This document shows, in pieces, positions 22,226-23,687 of a DNA stretch of 23,687 nucleotides. Where the stretch lies: contig CAZPMO010000064.1 in the NCBI GenBank assembly GCA_964587515.1, positions 1-23,687 of the forward strand, read 5' to 3'. Each line of letters opens with the position of its first letter. The stretch's first letter is position 1. The stretch is from CAZPMO01 sp964587515. GTDB lineage: Bacteria; Pseudomonadota; Alphaproteobacteria; MPNO01. The notes under the pieces are model-generated. The model worked only from the letters and a program-made list of their open reading frames with translations, did not search any database and was not told the origin of the DNA. Both the position numbers and the translations under genes were made by a program.

Positions 22226-23398
22226 ATGACAAAATCCATTGATTCAAACGCCGAGCTTGACCGTATCGTCGAACGGGACGCCTTCGTGCGTACCGGTCAG
22301 GGCACGCTGGCCGGGCGCTACCTTCGCCGTTATTGGCAACCCATTTACGTCTCCGAGAAGCTCGTAAAGGAGACAATCGTTCCGATCCGGATCCTCGGCG
22401 AGGACTTGGCGCTCTATCGCGGTGAAAGCGGAACGCCCCGCGTCATGACCAATGAGTGCCCGCATCGGCTGTCCGTCTTGTCCACGGGCTGGATCGAAGG
22501 GGAAACCCTTCGCTGCCGGTATCACGGCTGGCTGTTCGACGAAGCCGGACGATGTGTCGAGCAACCGGCCGAGCCGAAACCTTTCTGCGCCAAAGTGCCG
22601 CAACTCGCCTCCTATCCCACGCATGAAGCGCACGGCCTCATCTTCGCTTATTTCGGCGAAGGCGATGCGCCTGCCTTCCGCCCGCTGCCCGGCCTGGAAG
22701 AAGGCGCGCGCGAAGGATGGACCGTCAGCCCGTCGGCTGAAATGATCCCGTGCAACTATTTCCAGAGCGCGGAAAACATCATGGACGACGTCCATGTGAA
22801 TTTTTCTCATCGGGATCACCTCGTGAACACGACGGCGAGGCCGTACGTTCCCACCAAAACCTGGGCGGAAGAAACACCGTTCGGGCTTACCCATTTCCTG
22901 GAGCGTGGAGAACGCACCGATCAACTTCACTTCATCATGCCGAACCAGTGCTTCCTGGCCCACCCGCTAAGCTCGAGGCGAGACGACAAGCCGTTCTGGT
23001 TCAAGGCGCTTTTCTGGTACGTGCCGATCGATGACGAGAGTCATCTGCACTTTCTCATCATGGTCTACCACACGAAGAGACCGGAGCGTCCCGACGGCAC
23101 GCCGGTCCATGAGGAGATCCAGGCCATCCTGTCCGGGGAAAAGAGTTGGCAGGACGTCGCAAGGCACCCGAATATCATCCGTATCCAGGACGGCGTGGCG
23201 ATCAGCGGACAAGGAAAGATCGTGGATCGATCGAGGGAACGATTGGGTACGTCGGATGCGGCGGTGATCCTGCTTCGCAAGCTTTGGATACGAGAACTGA
23301 AATCGCTTGCCGCCGGAGAAGCCGTGACACAGTTCGGCACGCCGGAACCTGAAGCCGTTCGACAAGAGGAACTCGACGCAATGGGATACAACGCTTGA
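22226..23398 (+). CDS. Rieske non-heme iron aromatic ring-hydroxylating oxygenase, alpha subunit
   Basis: A 390-residue oxygenase of the single-subunit type I have in mind for phthalate 4,5-dioxygenase and O-demethylases. The Rieske [2Fe-2S] ligands are Cys78 and His80 (CPH) and Cys97 and His100 (CRYHGW). The mononuclear iron site shows the ENIMDDVHVNFSH pattern, with His190 and His195 as ligands and Asp187 or Asp188 as the bridging acid; Asp322 (IQDGVA) is the likely third ligand. The C-terminal KIVDRSRERLGTSDAAV stretch is conserved in this group. A strong GGAGG sits six bases before the ATG. No ferredoxin or reductase gene is in the window, so electrons must come from elsewhere. The gene looks less GC-rich than its neighbours to the left and lies past the decarboxylase remnant, suggesting separate acquisition. 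Its substrate is unknown; the Pht5-like remnant next door hints at phthalate-like acids. Confidence 0.92.
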   Translation: MTKSIDSNAELDRIVERDAFVRTGQGTLAGRYLRRYWQPIYVSEKLVKETIVPIRILGEDLALYRGESGTPRVMTNECPHRLSVLSTGWIEGETLRCRYHGWLFDEAGRCVEQPAEPKPFCAKVPQLASYPTHEAHGLIFAYFGEGDAPAFRPLPGLEEGAREGWTVSPSAEMIPCNYFQSAENIMDDVHVNFSHRDHLVNTTARPYVPTKTWAEETPFGLTHFLERGERTDQLHFIMPNQCFLAHPLSSRRDDKPFWFKALFWYVPIDDESHLHFLIMVYHTKRPERPDGTPVHEEIQAILSGEKSWQDVARHPNIIRIQDGVAISGQGKIVDRSRERLGTSDAAVILLRKLWIRELKSLAAGEAVTQFGTPEPEAVRQEELDAMGYNA

Positions 23399-23687
23399 AC
23401 AGATGTTCATCCGCTTGGTCGTACACACGGACTATTGTTCCCCTCAACACCCATTGGACAGGATCGGCTGATTAAGTGAAAGGTTGTTTCTGGCTCGTCG
23501 CGGCCCCGAGGGAATCGAGGATAAGACAGGAACGGAGTAAAAGAGCAATCGAGACAGCTCTCCTCCGGCTGTTCATCCAATACTCGATATTGCCCTAAGT
23601 GGCAGCGGGATGGCCTGCCACCCGAAGCCGAAGGCTGAGCGACCCGAGACATAGGTGACGATTTGTACCGGACACATGGGTAACACT
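23399..23687. other. Non-coding tail, possible edge of an insertion sequence
   Basis: No convincing gene is seen in these 289 bases. The last 42 bases hold two direct copies of an ACATrGGTrAC motif (from 23649 and from 23674, 25 bases apart, 9 of 12 positions equal), separated by GATTTGTACCGG. Repeated short motifs of this look occur at the ends of some insertion sequences. The rest of such an element would lie beyond the window. A hairpin at 23599-23621 is listed separately. Confidence 0.35.
23599..23621 (+). terminator. Candidate hairpin downstream of the Rieske gene
   Basis: GTGGCAG (23599-23605) and CTGCCAC (23615-23621) are perfectly complementary, with a nine-base loop. There is no T-run after it, and it lies about 200 bases past the stop, so it is at best a weak terminator and may equally belong to a mobile-element end. 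Confidence 0.25.

Noticed and set aside
23407..23652. An 81-codon minus-strand open frame in the tail
   Set aside because: No recognisable domain, no ribosome site I trust, and unusual Cys/Ser/Pro-rich composition. Probably non-coding or part of a mobile-element end.

Overview
The window reads as GC-rich bacterial chromosome. It is most likely from an alphaproteobacterium of Rhodospirillales type, judging from the ATP synthase beta and epsilon sequences, the GC-rich codon usage and the enzyme families present. This placement is an inference, because there is no rRNA or tRNA in the window to test it. A 12-base N run inside atpD shows that the sequence is a scaffold.

Layout. (1) Positions 3-1177, plus strand: the 3' part of atpD and complete atpC, the end of an F-type ATP synthase operon. 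(2) 1197-2894, minus: a full-length thiamine-diphosphate (ThDP) enzyme. (3) 3069-4143, plus: a glyoxalase I and a beta-class glutathione S-transferase (GST). (4) 4148-9880, minus: a tightly coupled four-gene operon. It encodes a molybdenum hydroxylase large subunit fused to a CoxG domain, its FAD and 2Fe-2S subunits, and a UbiD-family decarboxylase. (5) 10074-13480, plus: a benzoate-CoA-ligase-like enzyme, a second GST and a zinc-independent quinone oxidoreductase. (6) 13484-17308, minus: hyuA and hyuB, an ATP-dependent hydantoinase/oxoprolinase pair. (7) 17529-21885, plus: a split ThDP decarboxylase, a CocE-like hydrolase and a second UbiD paralogue. (8) 21886-23687: a broken remnant of a 4,5-dihydroxyphthalate-decarboxylase-like gene, a very short ORF, a Rieske oxygenase and a tail with repeats that may be the edge of a mobile element.

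From 1197 onward almost every gene is a catabolic enzyme, arranged as strand-alternating cassettes. No regulator, transporter, UbiX or Mo-hydroxylase maturation gene is present. The logic suggests breakdown of an aromatic or heteroaromatic acid: CoA activation, Mo-dependent ring hydroxylation, prenylated-FMN decarboxylation, ATP-dependent ring or lactam opening, and ThDP-dependent cleavage of 2-oxo acids, with glutathione enzymes for reactive intermediates. The substrate cannot be read from sequence. The most unusual items are the fused Mo-hydroxylase/CoxG protein in an operon with UbiD, the pair of UbiD paralogues bracketing the island, a CocE-like hydrolase that appears to lack two of its three triad residues, and the dihydroxyphthalate decarboxylase remnant at a recombination boundary.
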